From: Lachnospiraceae bacterium UBA3711
GTDB taxonomy: Bacteria > Bacillota > Clostridia > Lachnospirales > Lachnospiraceae
Assembly: GCA_002371345.1 (NCBI GenBank)
Contig: DFHY01000097.1
Span: 1-5,140, forward strand
Reading direction: 5' to 3'
Length of the DNA: 5,140 bases
Shown here: piece after piece, positions 4,963 to 5,140 of the stretch
Layout: every line of letters starts with the position of its first letter
Numbering within the stretch: the first letter of the stretch is position 1
Program-made: the position numbers and the translations under genes
Notes under the pieces: model-generated
What the model was told of the DNA's origin: nothing
What the model saw: the letters and a program-made list of their open reading frames with translations, nothing else
Database searches by the model: none

Positions 4963-5140
4963 ACAGATAGTTCCACTCACGGTAGCTGCGGCCGGTTCCG
5001 GCATAGGTTTTCTTCCAGAAATCGCCCATACCGCCATGTTCCATGGACGCGTCGAAGACATAATAGGTTCCGCCTATCATGATCTTGGTCCACGAATGAA
5101 GATCCCAGTGGCCGTCAAGATACAGCAGCTCTCCGGCTAT
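4961..5140 (-). CDS. C-terminal fragment of a transglutaminase-like domain protein (cut by window edge)
   Basis: On the minus strand an open frame enters from the right edge and ends at TGA 4961-4963, giving 59 codons. It reads IAGELLYLDGHWDLHSW, then TKIMIGGTYYVFDASM, and ends RSYREWNYL. The pattern HSW-x-K-(I/V)...GG-x-YY-x-FDASM is that of the second half of transglutaminase-like (cysteine peptidase fold) domains, where the His of H-x-W and the Asp of the (W/Y)Y-x-(F/V)D strand belong to the Cys-His-Asp triad. The nucleophile Cys and any signal peptide or other domains lie beyond the window. In clostridia such domains are common in secreted or surface proteins, which is possible but not shown here. 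The gene is convergent with trmD, with 39 bp between the stops. The frame is open throughout and its residues are family-like, so a real gene is likely. Confidence 0.7.
   Translation of the reverse strand: MAGELLYLDGHWDLHSWTKIMIGGTYYVFDASMEHGGMGDFWKKTYAGTGRSYREWNYL

Noticed and set aside
4840..5061. Minus-strand 73-residue open frame across the trmD end
   Set aside because: It overlaps trmD and lies in a different frame from the transglutaminase-like fragment, which fits a known family pattern much better.

Overview
The window looks like chromosomal DNA of an anaerobic Gram-positive bacterium of the Clostridia, possibly of the Lachnospiraceae type. The reasons are a short pyruvate kinase without the Bacillus C-terminal extension, a stand-alone membrane-anchored NusG domain II protein, a two-gene SufC/SufB-like iron-sulfur system, strong AGGAGG-type ribosome binding sites and sigma-A-like promoters. 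The family-level placement is inference; the protein families are read directly from the sequence.

Layout. Positions 1-177 carry no supportable gene but hold two strong inverted repeats (26-56 and 67-110) downstream of pyk. Pyruvate kinase (pyk) occupies 178-1590 on the minus strand. The 236-bp gap to the next gene (1591-1826) is a divergent promoter region: an extended -10 promoter fires left into pyk, and a near-consensus promoter fires right into a NusG domain II membrane protein (1827-2333). A 117-bp gap with a plausible promoter and small dyads leads to smsC/sufC-like (2451-3185) and smsB/sufB-like (3189-4115), only 3 bp apart. These two resemble the minimal SMS (SUF-like minimal) iron-sulfur assembly system. 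From the last codons of smsB to about 4230 there is a 37-bp tandem repeat of three full units plus partial ends; every unit junction can form a 7-bp hairpin and carries an overlapping ATGA. A tRNA m1G37 methyltransferase gene, trmD (best start 4256), follows immediately. It ends 39 bp before a convergent, truncated minus-strand gene (4961-5140 and beyond) whose visible 59 residues look like the C-terminal end of a transglutaminase-like cysteine peptidase domain.

How the genes relate. smsC and smsB are clearly one transcription unit, and no T-tract terminator is seen before trmD, so trmD is probably co-transcribed behind the repeat array. Pyk is an independent glycolytic gene read the other way. 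The NusG domain II gene has its own promoter; no convincing terminator separates it from smsC, so some read-through is possible.

The least explained element is the hairpin-forming repeat with start/stop overlaps between smsB and trmD. The most notable gene-level points are the two-gene Fe-S system, a trmD outside its usual ribosomal-protein operon with altered signature residues, and the truncated transglutaminase-like gene at the right edge.
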